A DNA stretch of 64,000 nt. It comes from Rhodoferax_B sp049316285. GTDB taxonomy: Bacteria; Pseudomonadota; Gammaproteobacteria; Burkholderiales; Burkholderiaceae_C. This document shows positions 32,453 through 41,534 of the stretch, piece after piece. The notes beneath the pieces were generated by a model. The model did no database searches and had not been told where the DNA came from. It was given only the letters and a program-made list of their open reading frames with translations. Within the stretch, counting starts at the first letter, position 1; each line of letters opens with the position of its first letter. A program made the translations under genes and the position numbers. The stretch covers positions 39,740 to 103,739 of the forward strand of contig NZ_JBMOXA010000017.1 of assembly GCF_049316285.1 (NCBI RefSeq), in the 5' to 3' direction.

Positions 32453-32782
32453 TTAAACGCCCCACACGATGTCGCTGCCATCTTTCTGCGCGCGACGCAG
32501 CAGCTCCAGAAAAGGTGCGGCACGTTGCCTAAGTGATACCGGCGCAGCTTTGTCTTCGTTGTCGTCCTTGGCCGTTTCAGCCGACCCCGGTGTGGGCGCT
32601 GACGTCGCTTGGTCCTCGCGTGCCAGAGCTTCGGTCAGCGCGCTGATGGCACTCGCCGTTTCGCTGGCCGTGATGATGCCTTGGCCCGCAGGCGACTTGC
32701 CGATGATCTGCAGAATTTGCCGCCCGTTGGGTTCGAGCATGATCACATCAGCCGCGTTTTTGGATTTGAATTTGTAGAGCAT
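32453..32782 (-). CDS. DUF1840 protein
   Basis: This 109-residue cytoplasmic protein starts MLYKFKSKNAADVIMLEPNGRQ and ends with a helix (PFLELLRRAQKDGSDIVWGV), both diagnostic of DUF1840, a betaproteobacterial family of unknown function. The middle (about residues 55-80) is acidic and Pro/Ala/Thr-rich, probably disordered. It lies between the GDPD lipoprotein and cfa genes, all on the minus strand but with gaps of 139 and 66 bp. Confidence 0.85.
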   Translation of the reverse strand: MLYKFKSKNAADVIMLEPNGRQILQIIGKSPAGQGIITASETASAISALTEALAREDQATSAPTPGSAETAKDDNEDKAAPVSLRQRAAPFLELLRRAQKDGSDIVWGV

Positions 32783-32848
32783 GGTGTCTGGCGCAGAGGA
32801 TGCGTGTGGGGTAAGAAAGGTATGTACCGCTACGCAAGATCCGTGAGC

Positions 32849-34111
32849 CTAGCGGTACATGCCTTCGCGGTTGAACGGATACTGTGACTGGGCTCCCGGC
32901 ATGCTGCCACTGGTGAGGTCGCCGTCGGGGCGGGTGGAGAGCATTTGATGCAAGGAAATCCAGCCTTGTTCGAAACTCATGGCGCTGCCTGCGAGGTAGA
33001 GTCTATAGGCACGCAGAATGCGCTCCGCGCCTTGTTCACCCGCCGTGGTGCGCAGAATGACCGTGGCCTGGTCAAGGTGGGCTTCGAGAGCATCGGACCA
33101 GGCCCACAAGGTGCGCGCGTAGTGCGGGCGCAGGTTTTCGGTGTCGACCATCTCCAGCCCGGCCAAGGCCGTTTCGCGTAGCAGCTGGCTCACATGCAGC
33201 AGCTCACCTCCGGGGAAGATGTACTTCTCGATGAAGTCGCCCATGCCATGGCCCAACTGGTCTACACCAGGTGCTCCGGCTGTGATGCCATGGTTCAACG
33301 TCAGGCCACCTGGGCGGAGCAGCCGTCGAATTTTGCCGAAGTACTGCGGCATGTTGGCCTGGCCCACGTGCTCGAACATGCCCACGGAGGAAATCTTGTC
33401 GAACAGCGCGTCTTCCGGCAGATGCCGGTAGTCCAGCAGCAACACACGGGCCTGGCCCTGCAAGCCGCGACGCGTGATTTCCGCCTCCACGTGGGCGTGT
33501 TGGTTCTTTGACAGCGTGATGCCGGTGGCTTGCACGCCGTAATGCTCGGCAGCCCACAGCAACAGCCCACCCCAGCCCGAGCCGATATCTAGAAAACGCT
33601 CGCCACGCTGCAGCATGAGCTTGCGGCAGATGTGGTCGAGCTTGGCTTCCTGGGCTTGCGCCAGCGACATGTCGGTTTCACGGTAGTAGGCACAGGAGTA
33701 GACCTGGCGTGGGTCTAGCCACAGGGCGTAAAAGTCGTCGGATATGTCGTAGTGAAACTGTATCTGCCGTGCGTCTTTGATCGGCGTGTGGGCTGCCAGC
33801 GACTTGGCGCGGTGCAGGATATGGGTCCACCAGGCGCTGCGCTCGCCGATGGGGTGACCCGGCAGCAGCTTGGCGGCGACCGCCATCAGGTCGCGCATCT
33901 GGCCTTTGAGCTGTATGCGGTTCTCGACAAAGTCCTCCGCCATACGCCCGATCTGGCCTGCGGCCATGGTGGCCAGGCTGGACCAGTCGTTGAAGGTGAG
34001 GGTGACGGGGGCTTGGCTGGGCCCTACCTGCTGCCCTGCGGGCAAACGCACGGCTACCGGCACCGGCAGGTTCTGGAGTCGTGCTTCAATTTGATGAATC
34101 AAAGACTGCAT
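32849..34111 (-). CDS. cfa: Cyclopropane-fatty-acyl-phospholipid synthase
   Basis: Cfa transfers a methylene group from S-adenosylmethionine to cis double bonds of membrane phospholipid acyl chains. The 420-residue product shows an N-terminal lipid-binding part, HYDISDDFYALWLDPRQVYSCAYY near residue 145, the SAM-binding FLDIGSGWGGLLLWAAEHYG near residue 198, and the C-terminal sequence around FPGGELLHVSQLLRETALAGLEM. The length is slightly above the E. coli enzyme (382). It is divergent from the aminopeptidase gene. Confidence 0.94.
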   Translation of the reverse strand: MQSLIHQIEARLQNLPVPVAVRLPAGQQVGPSQAPVTLTFNDWSSLATMAAGQIGRMAEDFVENRIQLKGQMRDLMAVAAKLLPGHPIGERSAWWTHILHRAKSLAAHTPIKDARQIQFHYDISDDFYALWLDPRQVYSCAYYRETDMSLAQAQEAKLDHICRKLMLQRGERFLDIGSGWGGLLLWAAEHYGVQATGITLSKNQHAHVEAEITRRGLQGQARVLLLDYRHLPEDALFDKISSVGMFEHVGQANMPQYFGKIRRLLRPGGLTLNHGITAGAPGVDQLGHGMGDFIEKYIFPGGELLHVSQLLRETALAGLEMVDTENLRPHYARTLWAWSDALEAHLDQATVILRTTAGEQGAERILRAYRLYLAGSAMSFEQGWISLHQMLSTRPDGDLTSGSMPGAQSQYPFNREGMYR

Positions 34112-34258
34112 GGCTTGATTTTGTGGAGCAGATCAACAGGCGTCAACACCCGCCTTGTAGGTTGCCACCGCATTTTTTACGCTAAACGGCTTGGGCTTCA
34201 TGCTCGATACACTTTGCCCTTTATTGTTGATCGGCCACCGTGTGCGTGGCACCGTGCC

Positions 34259-35344
34259 GTGCATCGATTCCTGATAGTCTTTTGGGTTCGCTTTTTGCCG
34301 ATGTTGCTGGCAGCCCTGCTGCTCTCGGGCTGCGCCGACACCGGCTACCTGCTGCAATCGGCCGTGGGCCACGTGAAACTGCTGCAAGCCGCGCGCCCGA
34401 TAGACGACTGGGTCGCCGACCCGCAGACCCCCGAGCCCTTGCGCCTGCGGCTGCAACTGGCCCAACGCATGCGTTCCTTTGCTGTGGCCGAGCTGCATCT
34501 GCCCGACAACAACAGCTACCACCGCTACGCCGACTTGCACCGTTCCGCCGCGGTGTGGAACGTGGTGGCGGCACCGGCTTTTTCACTCACTTTGCAGACC
34601 TGGTGTTTCCCGGTGACGGGCTGCATTGGCTACCGTGGCTATTTTGCCGAGGCGGATGCGCGCAGCTTGGCGCAAAACTTGGCCGCACAGGGACTGGAGA
34701 CCACTGTTTACGGGGTGCCTGCCTATTCCACCCTGGGCTGGATGAACTGGGCTGGCGGTGATCCGCTGCTCAACACCTTCATTTTTCAGCCCGAAGGTGA
34801 GTTGGCGCGATTGCTGTTCCACGAATTGGCGCACCAACTGGTGTACGCGCAAGACGATACCGCTTTCAACGAATCGTTTGCCACTGCGGTGGAACGTTTG
34901 GGCGGCGCGCGCTGGTTGGCCGAGCAGAGCACTGACGCCGCACGCAGCGAGTACGCCGCTTATGACACGCGGCGCCGGGCGTTCCAGGCCTTGCTGCTGG
35001 CGACGCGTCAACGCCTGGCGGCGCTTTACAAGCAAGAAGTGCCTGAAACCGGCCCCACAGAAGCGCAAATAGCTACTAAAAATGAAGTGATGCAGCGCTT
35101 CAAAAGTGATTACGCCGCGTTGAAGGTCAGCTGGGGTGGCTACGCTGGATACGACCGTTTTGTCGGCCAGGCCAACAACGCGAGTTTTGGTGTGCAGGCC
35201 GCGTACGACGGCCTGGTGCCTGGATTTGAAGCGCTGTTTCGGCGCAGCGGGGCCGACTGGCAGGCGTTTTACCGGGAGGTGCGGCGCCTGGCCGAGCTGC
35301 CCAAAGAAAAGCGGCACGCTGCATTGCAGGTGCCGCCGCAATGA
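34259..35344 (+). CDS. Predicted zinc aminopeptidase lipoprotein
   Basis: This protein of about 361 residues belongs to the predicted aminopeptidase family (Aminopep). It has a lipoprotein signal ending LLLSGC (cysteine at residue 25 with the GTG start at 34259; an ATG at 34301 would shorten the signal). The zinc motif HELAHQLVYAQDDTAFNESFA gives HExxH with a downstream glutamate. YFAEADARSLA and the WAGGDPLLNTFI block are typical. An upstream extension of the open frame is antisense to cfa and is rejected. Codons near residue 270 come from an interspersed 20-bp motif (35063-35082). Confidence 0.83.
   Translation: MHRFLIVFWVRFLPMLLAALLLSGCADTGYLLQSAVGHVKLLQAARPIDDWVADPQTPEPLRLRLQLAQRMRSFAVAELHLPDNNSYHRYADLHRSAAVWNVVAAPAFSLTLQTWCFPVTGCIGYRGYFAEADARSLAQNLAAQGLETTVYGVPAYSTLGWMNWAGGDPLLNTFIFQPEGELARLLFHELAHQLVYAQDDTAFNESFATAVERLGGARWLAEQSTDAARSEYAAYDTRRRAFQALLLATRQRLAALYKQEVPETGPTEAQIATKNEVMQRFKSDYAALKVSWGGYAGYDRFVGQANNASFGVQAAYDGLVPGFEALFRRSGADWQAFYREVRRLAELPKEKRHAALQVPPQ
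35063..35082 (+). repeat. Interspersed 20-bp motif, copy inside the aminopeptidase gene
   Basis: The plus strand reads GCGCAAATAGCTACTAAAAA, the reverse-complement form of the motif at 4998. It is translated as part of AQIATKN. Confidence 0.45.
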
Positions 35345-35356
35345 TCTGGCAGGTGG

Positions 35357-35611
35357 TCAGCTCAGTTCGCTGATCAGGTCAATGTACTGCTGCTTGGCTT
35401 CGTCCGTGTCGGTGCCCTTGAGCTTGTTCCAGGCGTCCCACTTGGCGCGGCCGACCATGTCGCTGAAGCCCGGCTTGTCGCCTTCGATGTCTCCGCTGCT
35501 GCCTTGTTTGTAAAGCGCATAAAGCTTGAGCAACGTACCGTTGTCGGGGCGCTCGCTGAGGTTTTTAGAATTTGCTACGGCCGCGTCAAACGCGGCGACT
35601 AGATCTGCCAT
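35357..35611 (-). CDS. Acyl-CoA-binding protein
   Basis: This 84-residue four-helix protein has all ACBP signatures: LLKLYALYKQGSSGDIEGDKPGFSDMVGRAKWDAWNKLKG, with the CoA-contacting Tyr and Lys residues. It carries long-chain acyl-CoA esters in the cytoplasm. The ATG at 35611 gives the standard ACBP start (MADLVAAFDAAV), and a longer in-frame start at 35689 adds atypical residues. It converges with the aminopeptidase gene, 12 bp apart. Confidence 0.94.
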   Translation of the reverse strand: MADLVAAFDAAVANSKNLSERPDNGTLLKLYALYKQGSSGDIEGDKPGFSDMVGRAKWDAWNKLKGTDTDEAKQQYIDLISELS

Positions 35612-35797
35612 CTCGAGAAACTCCTGGTGTAAATGTCGGTGCTGCTGCTCCCCGCAGGCTGGGGTGCTTGGGTTTGCCATCTTATGCATTGCAAATGACG
35701 TGCCGACAGCCTTCGTCGCTCAGGCGACAACGGCCGATAACGGTCGGTAGTGCTCGGTAATCGTCAGTAATGGTCGGCAACCGCCGCTGCCAGGGGC

Positions 35798-36571
35798 CTA
35801 ATCAGCCAGTTCGGAGCGTGCCAGGTCCACCGCCAGGCGGTCCGCCGCGTCGATCGGCGTAATGGCTCCGGCCTTTTCGTACAACGCCGTGGCTTCTGGC
35901 AGCAGCTTCTCGCCTTCGAGCATGAGCAAAGCATTGGCGTACTCCACCATGCCTATTGACGATTCTGGCATCAGCCGTAGCGCCTCGCGCAACAGCCGCA
36001 GGCTCTCTTCTTTCTTGACGCCGTAGGTCATGCTGGCGATCAGCAGGCCAACCTTGTCGATCACGTCGGCGTGGAACATGCCAAGCGCTATGTGCGCCTC
36101 GGCATGGTCAGGGACCAATGCAATGGTTTTTTCCAGCGCCTCTTTCACCTTGGTACCCAAACCCTGGGCCAGCGCCTTGGCAACGCTGATGCCCTGGCTG
36201 TAGCGGCCAAGTGCATAGGCGTGCAAAAACCAGGCATTGGCGTTGTTGGGCTCGGTTTCGGTTTGTGCATGGGCGCGCTCGGCGACGGCCATCAGCCGTT
36301 CCAGGCGCGACTTCTCACGCGGCTCCAGGTAGTTGGCGTACACGATGGCGGCCTTGTTGGCGGCCATCAAGCCACTGCCTCCGGCAGCCAGTCCCGCGGC
36401 TTCGGCTTGTTCAAAGTCGCCAGCATGGTAGTGCGCCCAGGCCGCGAGTTCGGCGGCGCTGCGCGGCAGAGGCTCTTTGTCGCCGCGGTGCAGCACAGCC
36501 CAGTTTTTCTTCGTGGTCGCGGGAGTGAATGCATAGGCGCCAGCGTGGGGAAATGGCGTCCATTTCGGCAT
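35798..36571 (-). CDS. TPR-like helical repeat protein of unknown function
   Basis: This 257-residue soluble protein is built of helix pairs resembling tetratricopeptide repeats (AAWAHYHAGDFEQAEAAGL near residue 43; NANAWFLHAYALGRYSQG near residue 108; AEAHIALGMFHADVID near residue 160; RLLREALRLMPESSIGMVEYANALLMLEGE). No signal peptide is present. It lies 10 bp downstream of... the TetR gene stop is at 36581, so the two genes are probably cotranscribed (TetR first). Role unknown, probably protein-protein contacts. Confidence 0.78.
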   Translation of the reverse strand: MPKWTPFPHAGAYAFTPATTKKNWAVLHRGDKEPLPRSAAELAAWAHYHAGDFEQAEAAGLAAGGSGLMAANKAAIVYANYLEPREKSRLERLMAVAERAHAQTETEPNNANAWFLHAYALGRYSQGISVAKALAQGLGTKVKEALEKTIALVPDHAEAHIALGMFHADVIDKVGLLIASMTYGVKKEESLRLLREALRLMPESSIGMVEYANALLMLEGEKLLPEATALYEKAGAITPIDAADRLAVDLARSELAD

Positions 36572-36580
36572 GGGTTTCTC

Positions 36581-37252
36581 CTAGGCAGGCTCTTTTGGGG
36601 TATCAGCATAAGCCTCAACCAGGTGCAATAAATGCGCCCGTTGTGTTGGCTCCAGGTACGGTACCAGCAATTGAAGTACGTGTGAGGCGCCACGCAGCAA
36701 AGCCACCCCGGCGCTCTCGGGTTCCAGTGCTTGTCGTGGGTTCAGCACATACTCAAAACTCAGCCAGTAGGTGAGTACCACCACCATGCTGGTGCTGGTG
36801 GTGTCTCGTTCGCGCGCATCGATGTGCAAAGCGCCCGAGCCACTCATGCCGTCGAGCAAGCGGCGTACTGCTTGTGTCTTTTGGTTCAGAACCGACTGGA
36901 AATGGGTTTCCAGTCGGCGATTGTTGCTCAGCAAATCGTTGAGATCTCGGTACAAGAAACGGTATTGCCAGATCAACTCAAACAGGCTGTGCAAGAAGAA
37001 CCAGGCATCTTCCACGTCACGCACACCATCGCTGGCACCCAGTAGTTCCAGCAGGCCTTGTTCGTAGCGGTTGAACAAGGCATTGATCAGCTCTTCTTTG
37101 GCGGGGTAGTGGTAGTACAGGTTGCCGGGGCTGATTTTCAACTCGGCCGAGATCAACGTGGTCGAGACATTGGGCTCGCCAAACCGGTTGAACAAATCCA
37201 GCGTCACCTCCAGGATCCGTTCTGCGGTCCTGCGTGGTGGCTTTTTGGCCAT
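36581..37252 (-). CDS. TetR-family transcriptional regulator
   Basis: This 223-residue regulator has an N-terminal helix-turn-helix (RILEVTLDLFNRFGEPNVSTTLISAELKISPGNLYYHYPAKEELI, residues 12-56) and an all-helical ligand domain. The ATG at 37252 (MAKKPPRRTAER) has AGGAG close upstream and fits the family. The NLYYHYPAKEEL form is common in regulators of fatty-acid metabolism in Betaproteobacteria, which agrees with nearby phasin and ACBP genes, but the target is not shown. Confidence 0.88.
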   Translation of the reverse strand: MAKKPPRRTAERILEVTLDLFNRFGEPNVSTTLISAELKISPGNLYYHYPAKEELINALFNRYEQGLLELLGASDGVRDVEDAWFFLHSLFELIWQYRFLYRDLNDLLSNNRRLETHFQSVLNQKTQAVRRLLDGMSGSGALHIDARERDTTSTSMVVVLTYWLSFEYVLNPRQALEPESAGVALLRGASHVLQLLVPYLEPTQRAHLLHLVEAYADTPKEPA

Positions 37253-37396
37253 AGTCTCCTCCAGCTTTTGGCCCACTCTAACCGAGCGGCCAAGCGGCGA
37301 AGACTAGGGAAGGTGCCTAGCTGGATATGTACTCTGCGTATGGGTGGAATGCCTGTTAAATATGACAGGGTGCAGCCTGATCACGTAGGAACAGGC

Positions 37397-37900
37397 TTAC
37401 TTTTTGGGTACTGAGGGGTGCTTCGCCAGGGTTTTGCGCGAGGCGGCTTTGGCGGGGGCCTTTTTGGCCGCAGGTTTTGTGTTGCCCTGGCGCACCAGTG
37501 CGTCCAGCGTTTTCTGCATGGCGTCGAGCCGTGTGTTCAGGGCATGGAGTTCGGCTGCTGTGGGTAGGCCTAGGTTCTGCATTGCCTTGGCGACGCGGCC
37601 TTCAAACAGGTTTTCCAACTTGTCCAACTGGCCGCCAGTCTTGGCCGCCAGGCCGCTGGCGATATCGGTGAGCCGGTTGGTGGCTTCTGTGAGCTTTTCT
37701 TCCGCCGCTGCCTGGGTTTTACGCTGCATGCCCAAACCATCACGCACCAGACCTTCAAACATTTTGCTGCCTTCTTCCTGCGCTTTGGCGAAAGCGCCCA
37801 GGCCGGCCAGCCAGATTTGCTGGGCCGAGTCCTTGACGGCGTTGGGCGAGGGGGTTGACGGGCCTGGTTGTGGCGTCTCGGGAGAGGGTTTTTTAGGCAT
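37397..37900 (-). CDS. Phasin (PhaI/PhaF-type polyhydroxyalkanoate granule-associated protein)
   Basis: This 167-residue protein begins with a Pro/Ser-rich head, then the amphipathic phasin helix IWLAGLGAFAKAQEEGSKMFEGLVRDG (residues 29-55), a coiled-coil segment with LDKLENLFEGRVAKAMQNLGLP, and a Lys/Ala-rich tail (KPAAKKAPAKAASRK). The tail resembles the DNA-binding tail of PhaF. It should coat intracellular polyester granules and perhaps tether them to DNA. It indicates polyhydroxyalkanoate storage in the host. Confidence 0.88.
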   Translation of the reverse strand: MPKKPSPETPQPGPSTPSPNAVKDSAQQIWLAGLGAFAKAQEEGSKMFEGLVRDGLGMQRKTQAAAEEKLTEATNRLTDIASGLAAKTGGQLDKLENLFEGRVAKAMQNLGLPTAAELHALNTRLDAMQKTLDALVRQGNTKPAAKKAPAKAASRKTLAKHPSVPKK

Positions 37901-38138
37901 GGGACATCCAGTGGCGCAAGGTTTGGCGAGATATTCAGTTATATCGGGATGAGGTCTGTCTGCGGAGCGGCGAAACGGGAGGGTCGGCAGCGCTTGTGCG
38001 CCTCACCACTGTAGGCCTTGTTTGCACGCATGGAATAGAGGCCTGGGCCTAATCGGTTCTGACTCTTGGCGCGAGGTACTAGGACACGCAATGACATAAT
38101 AGTGCGCTCCTCGCTGTTCCATCTTCCAAAGTCCCCCC

Positions 38139-39206
38139 ATGATTCTTGTGACCGGAGGCGCCGGTTTCATCGGCGCCAATTTTGTTTTGGATTGGTTGGC
38201 TGGTTCGCAAGAGCCAGTGATCAACCTTGATAAGTTGACTTACGCTGGCAATGCGGAGAATCTGTCGTCCCTCGCGGGCGACGCGCGCCACATTTTTGTG
38301 CATGGTGACATCGGCGATGCCTCACTGGTGGCCAGGTTGCTGGCCGAACACCAGCCGCGTGCGGTGGTCAACTTTGCAGCAGAATCGCATGTGGACCGTT
38401 CCATCCATGGTCCGGAGGACTTCATCCAGACCAATGTGGTTGGCACGCTGCGCCTGCTCGAAGCGGTGCGCCACCATTGGCTGACACTAGATGACTTGGA
38501 ACGCGAAGCTTTTCGCTTTTTGCATGTGTCTACCGATGAGGTGTACGGCTCGCTGGCCCCAGACGCGCCGGCGTTTACCGAAGAACACGTCTACGAGCCC
38601 AACAGCCCCTATTCGGCCAGCAAGGCCGCGAGCGACCATTTGGTGCGTGCCTGGCACCACACCTATGGTTTGCCGGTGTTGACCACCAACTGCAGCAACA
38701 ACTATGGCCCACACCATTTTCCCGAAAAGCTGATCCCGCTGATGATCGTCAACGCGCTCGCGGGTAAGCCATTGCCGATTTATGGCGACGGCATGCAAGT
38801 GCGTGATTGGCTCTACGTGAAAGACCACTGCAGTGCCATTCGCCGCGTGCTGGCCGCGGGCGAAGTAGGTGAGACCTATAACGTTGGCGGTTGGAACGAA
38901 AAGCCCAACCTCGACATCGTGCACACCGTTTGTGGTTTGCTCGACGAGTTGCGCCCACGTGCCGATGGGCAGAGCTACAGCACCCAAATCACCTATGTGA
39001 AAGACCGCCCCGGCCACGATCGTCGTTACGCCATTGACGCCCGCAAAATTGAGCGCGAGTTGGGTTGGAAGCCTGCGGAAACCTTCGAAACCGGCATTCG
39101 TAAAACGGTGCAGTGGTACCTGGATCACGCCGAATGGGTGGCGCACGTGCAGACCGGGGCTTACCGCGATTGGGTGCAGACCCAGTATGTAGACGCAGCC
39201 AAATGA
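38139..39206 (+). CDS. rfbB: dTDP-glucose 4,6-dehydratase
   Basis: RfbB removes water from dTDP-glucose to form dTDP-4-keto-6-deoxyglucose, the second step of dTDP-rhamnose synthesis. The 355-residue SDR shows GGAGFIGANFVLDWL at the start, AAESHVDRSIHGP near residue 82, HVSTDEVYG, and the catalytic YSASKAASDH. It is the first gene of a seven-gene operon whose members overlap end to end; its stop overlaps rfbD by 4 bp. The 238-bp upstream gap probably carries the operon promoter. Confidence 0.97.
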   Translation: MILVTGGAGFIGANFVLDWLAGSQEPVINLDKLTYAGNAENLSSLAGDARHIFVHGDIGDASLVARLLAEHQPRAVVNFAAESHVDRSIHGPEDFIQTNVVGTLRLLEAVRHHWLTLDDLEREAFRFLHVSTDEVYGSLAPDAPAFTEEHVYEPNSPYSASKAASDHLVRAWHHTYGLPVLTTNCSNNYGPHHFPEKLIPLMIVNALAGKPLPIYGDGMQVRDWLYVKDHCSAIRRVLAAGEVGETYNVGGWNEKPNLDIVHTVCGLLDELRPRADGQSYSTQITYVKDRPGHDRRYAIDARKIERELGWKPAETFETGIRKTVQWYLDHAEWVAHVQTGAYRDWVQTQYVDAAK

Positions 39207-40105
39207 GAATTCTTCTGCTGGGCAAGAGCGGCCAGGTGGGCTGGGAGCTGCAGCGTAGCTTGGCTGTGTTGGGCGACGTCACGGCGCTGAGCCGCGCCAG
39301 TACGGAGTACTGTGGGGATCTGAGCAATCTTTCAGGACTGGTCGCAACTGTGCGTGCACTGCGGCCTGACTTGATTGTGAATGCGGCGGCCTATACCGCG
39401 GTGGACAAAGCCGAGAGCGATGTGCAGCAGGCTCAGCTTATCAACGCGGACGCCCCTGGTGTTTTGGCTGAAGAGGCGGCGCGCCTCGGGGCGCCGCTGG
39501 TCCACTACAGCACCGACTACGTTTTCAATGGCAGTGGGGCGACGCCTTGGCGGGAGACCGATGAAACCGGGCCTCTGAGTGTTTACGGTCGCACAAAGCT
39601 TGAGGGTGAGCAACGCATTCAGCAAGCCGGTGGTCGGCATCTGATCTTCCGAACCAGTTGGGTTTACGCAGCACGCGGCGGCAACTTTGCCAAGACGATG
39701 TTGCGTCTTGCACGCGAGCGTGAGCGTCTGACGGTGATTGACGACCAATTCGGCGCCCCTACTGGTGCTGATCTGTTGGCTGATGTCACGGCACAAGCGA
39801 TTTCGCAGGCTTTGAAGCGCGCAGAGATCAATGGAGTTTTTCACCTCGCAGCATCTGGTGAAACCAACTGGCATGCCTATGCCAAGTACGTCATCGACTA
39901 CGCCAAATCTGCAAGAAATGCGCTCGATTTCGCGGTGAAGGAAGTGGCTGCCATACCCTCCAGTGCATTCCCCTTGCCTGCGCCGCGTCCCTTCAATTCG
40001 CGCTTGGACACCACAAAGCTGCGCACTACGTTTGGCCTGAACCTGCCCCAATGGCAGCAAGGCGTTGCGCGCATGCTTGACGAAATTTTGGGAGAACCCT
40101 CGTGA
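39203..40105 (+). CDS. rfbD: dTDP-4-dehydrorhamnose reductase
   Basis: RfbD makes the final reduction to dTDP-L-rhamnose with NAD(P)H. The 300-residue product has MRILLLGKSGQVGWELQ, NAAAYTAVDKAESD near residue 62, STDYVFNG, and YGRTKLEGE with the catalytic Tyr/Lys. The ATG overlaps the rfbB stop and the TGA overlaps the GTG of rfbA. The order rfbB-D-A-C is common in Proteobacteria. Confidence 0.96.
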   Translation: MRILLLGKSGQVGWELQRSLAVLGDVTALSRASTEYCGDLSNLSGLVATVRALRPDLIVNAAAYTAVDKAESDVQQAQLINADAPGVLAEEAARLGAPLVHYSTDYVFNGSGATPWRETDETGPLSVYGRTKLEGEQRIQQAGGRHLIFRTSWVYAARGGNFAKTMLRLARERERLTVIDDQFGAPTGADLLADVTAQAISQALKRAEINGVFHLAASGETNWHAYAKYVIDYAKSARNALDFAVKEVAAIPSSAFPLPAPRPFNSRLDTTKLRTTFGLNLPQWQQGVARMLDEILGEPS

Positions 40106-40989
40106 CCGCACGCAAAGGCATCATCCTCGCTGGGGGCTCCGGGACCCGGCTCCATCCTGCTACGTTGGCCATCAGCAAGCAACTGCTGCCGGTGTATGAC
40201 AAGCCGATGATTTATTACCCGCTGAGCACGTTGCTGCTCGCTGGTATCCGTGAAATCCTGATCATCAGCACGCCGCAAGACACGCCACGTTTTCAGCAAC
40301 TGCTGGGCGACGGCAGCCAATGGGGTATTCAACTGCAATATGCAGTGCAACCAAGCCCCGATGGTTTGGCGCAGGCTTTTCTGATTGGCGAAAAGTTTCT
40401 GGCGGGCGCGTCTAGCGCCTTGGTGTTGGGCGACAACATTTTTTACGGCCACGACTTGGCTGTTTTGTTGGCCGAGGCGGATACCAAAACGGCTGGCGCG
40501 ACCGTATTTGCCTATCACGTCCAAGATCCCGAGCGATATGGCGTGGTGGCTTTTGATGGGTTAGGCAAGGCCGTCAGCATAGAAGAAAAGCCGCTGAAGC
40601 CTAAGAGCAACTATGCCGTGACCGGGCTGTATTTCTACGACAACCAAGTGGTCGATATCGCCAAGGCTGTGAAACCCAGCGCTCGTGGTGAATTGGAAAT
40701 CACGGCGGTCAATCAAGCGTACTTGGATCGAGGCCAGTTGAACGTGCAGATCATGAAGCGCGGCTATGCCTGGCTGGATACAGGCACGCATGAAAGTCTG
40801 TTGGACGCAGGGCAGTTCATTGCGACCTTAGAGAATCGACAAGGTCTGAAAATCGCCTGCCCTGAAGAGATCGTGTGGCGCAATGGCTTTATTGACGATG
40901 AGCAACTAGGCCGTCTGGCCGAGCCTCTTCAGAAGAATGCTTATGGTAAGTACCTGAAGCGTTTGCTGGCTGAAGGGCGTCACGCATGA
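40102..40989 (+). CDS. rfbA: Glucose-1-phosphate thymidylyltransferase
   Basis: RfbA condenses dTTP and glucose 1-phosphate to dTDP-glucose, the first step of the rhamnose pathway. The 295-residue protein starts at GTG 40102 and shows KGIILAGGSGTRLHPATLAISKQLLPVYDKPMIYYPL at residues 5-41, then GDNIFYGHDL and WLDTGTHESLLDA. The start overlaps the rfbD stop by 4 bp (GTGA) and its own stop overlaps the rfbC start by 4 bp. Confidence 0.97.
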   Translation: MTARKGIILAGGSGTRLHPATLAISKQLLPVYDKPMIYYPLSTLLLAGIREILIISTPQDTPRFQQLLGDGSQWGIQLQYAVQPSPDGLAQAFLIGEKFLAGASSALVLGDNIFYGHDLAVLLAEADTKTAGATVFAYHVQDPERYGVVAFDGLGKAVSIEEKPLKPKSNYAVTGLYFYDNQVVDIAKAVKPSARGELEITAVNQAYLDRGQLNVQIMKRGYAWLDTGTHESLLDAGQFIATLENRQGLKIACPEEIVWRNGFIDDEQLGRLAEPLQKNAYGKYLKRLLAEGRHA

Positions 40990-41534
40990 AGGTCACGCAA
41001 ACACGCATTCCAGATGTGTTGATTCTGGAGCCCAAGGTCTTTGGCGATAGCCGTGGCTTCTTTATGGAGAGCTTCAATAGCCGGGTCTTTGACGAGGCTG
41101 TTGGGCGCCATGTTGAGTTCGTGCAGGACAACCATTCTCGCTCGAGCAGGGGTGTCTTGCGCGGACTGCACTACCAGTTGCAGCAGGCGCAGGGCAAGTT
41201 GGTCAGAGTCGCCCGCGGTGCGGTGTTTGACGTGGTAGTCGATATCCGCAAATCTTCGGCCACCTTTGGCCAATGGGTAGGTGTTGAATTGACCGAAGAA
41301 AACCAAAAGCAGCTCTGGATGCCTGCAGGCACGGCGCATGGGTTTCTGGTGTTGAGTGAGCTTGCCGACTTTCTGTATAAGACCACGGATTACTATGCCC
41401 CAGCGCACGAGCGCTCAATCGCCTGGGACGATCCGACGTTGGGTATTGAGTGGCCTATTCAAGGCTTGACGCCCATCCTGTCGGCGAAAGATCAGGCGGG
41501 TTTGAGCCTGAATGCAGCGGAGGTTTTTGCTTGA
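40986..41534 (+). CDS. rfbC: dTDP-4-dehydrorhamnose 3,5-epimerase
   Basis: RfbC epimerises dTDP-4-keto-6-deoxyglucose at C3 and C5. The 182-residue cupin has FGDSRGFFMESFN, FVQDNHSRSSRGVLRGLHYQ with the catalytic His, and MPAGTAHGFLVLSE. The stop overlaps the TTG start of the wzm gene (TTGA), so export-channel translation is coupled to sugar synthesis. Confidence 0.97.
   Translation: MKVTQTRIPDVLILEPKVFGDSRGFFMESFNSRVFDEAVGRHVEFVQDNHSRSSRGVLRGLHYQLQQAQGKLVRVARGAVFDVVVDIRKSSATFGQWVGVELTEENQKQLWMPAGTAHGFLVLSELADFLYKTTDYYAPAHERSIAWDDPTLGIEWPIQGLTPILSAKDQAGLSLNAAEVFA

Noticed and set aside
33752..34258. Upstream extension of the aminopeptidase frame
   Set aside because: It is antisense to cfa and would place the lipoprotein signal in the middle of the protein.
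35698..35795. Degenerate repeats of a CGGTA/GTCGG type after the TPR gene
   Set aside because: The units are too irregular to call a tandem repeat or an operator array.
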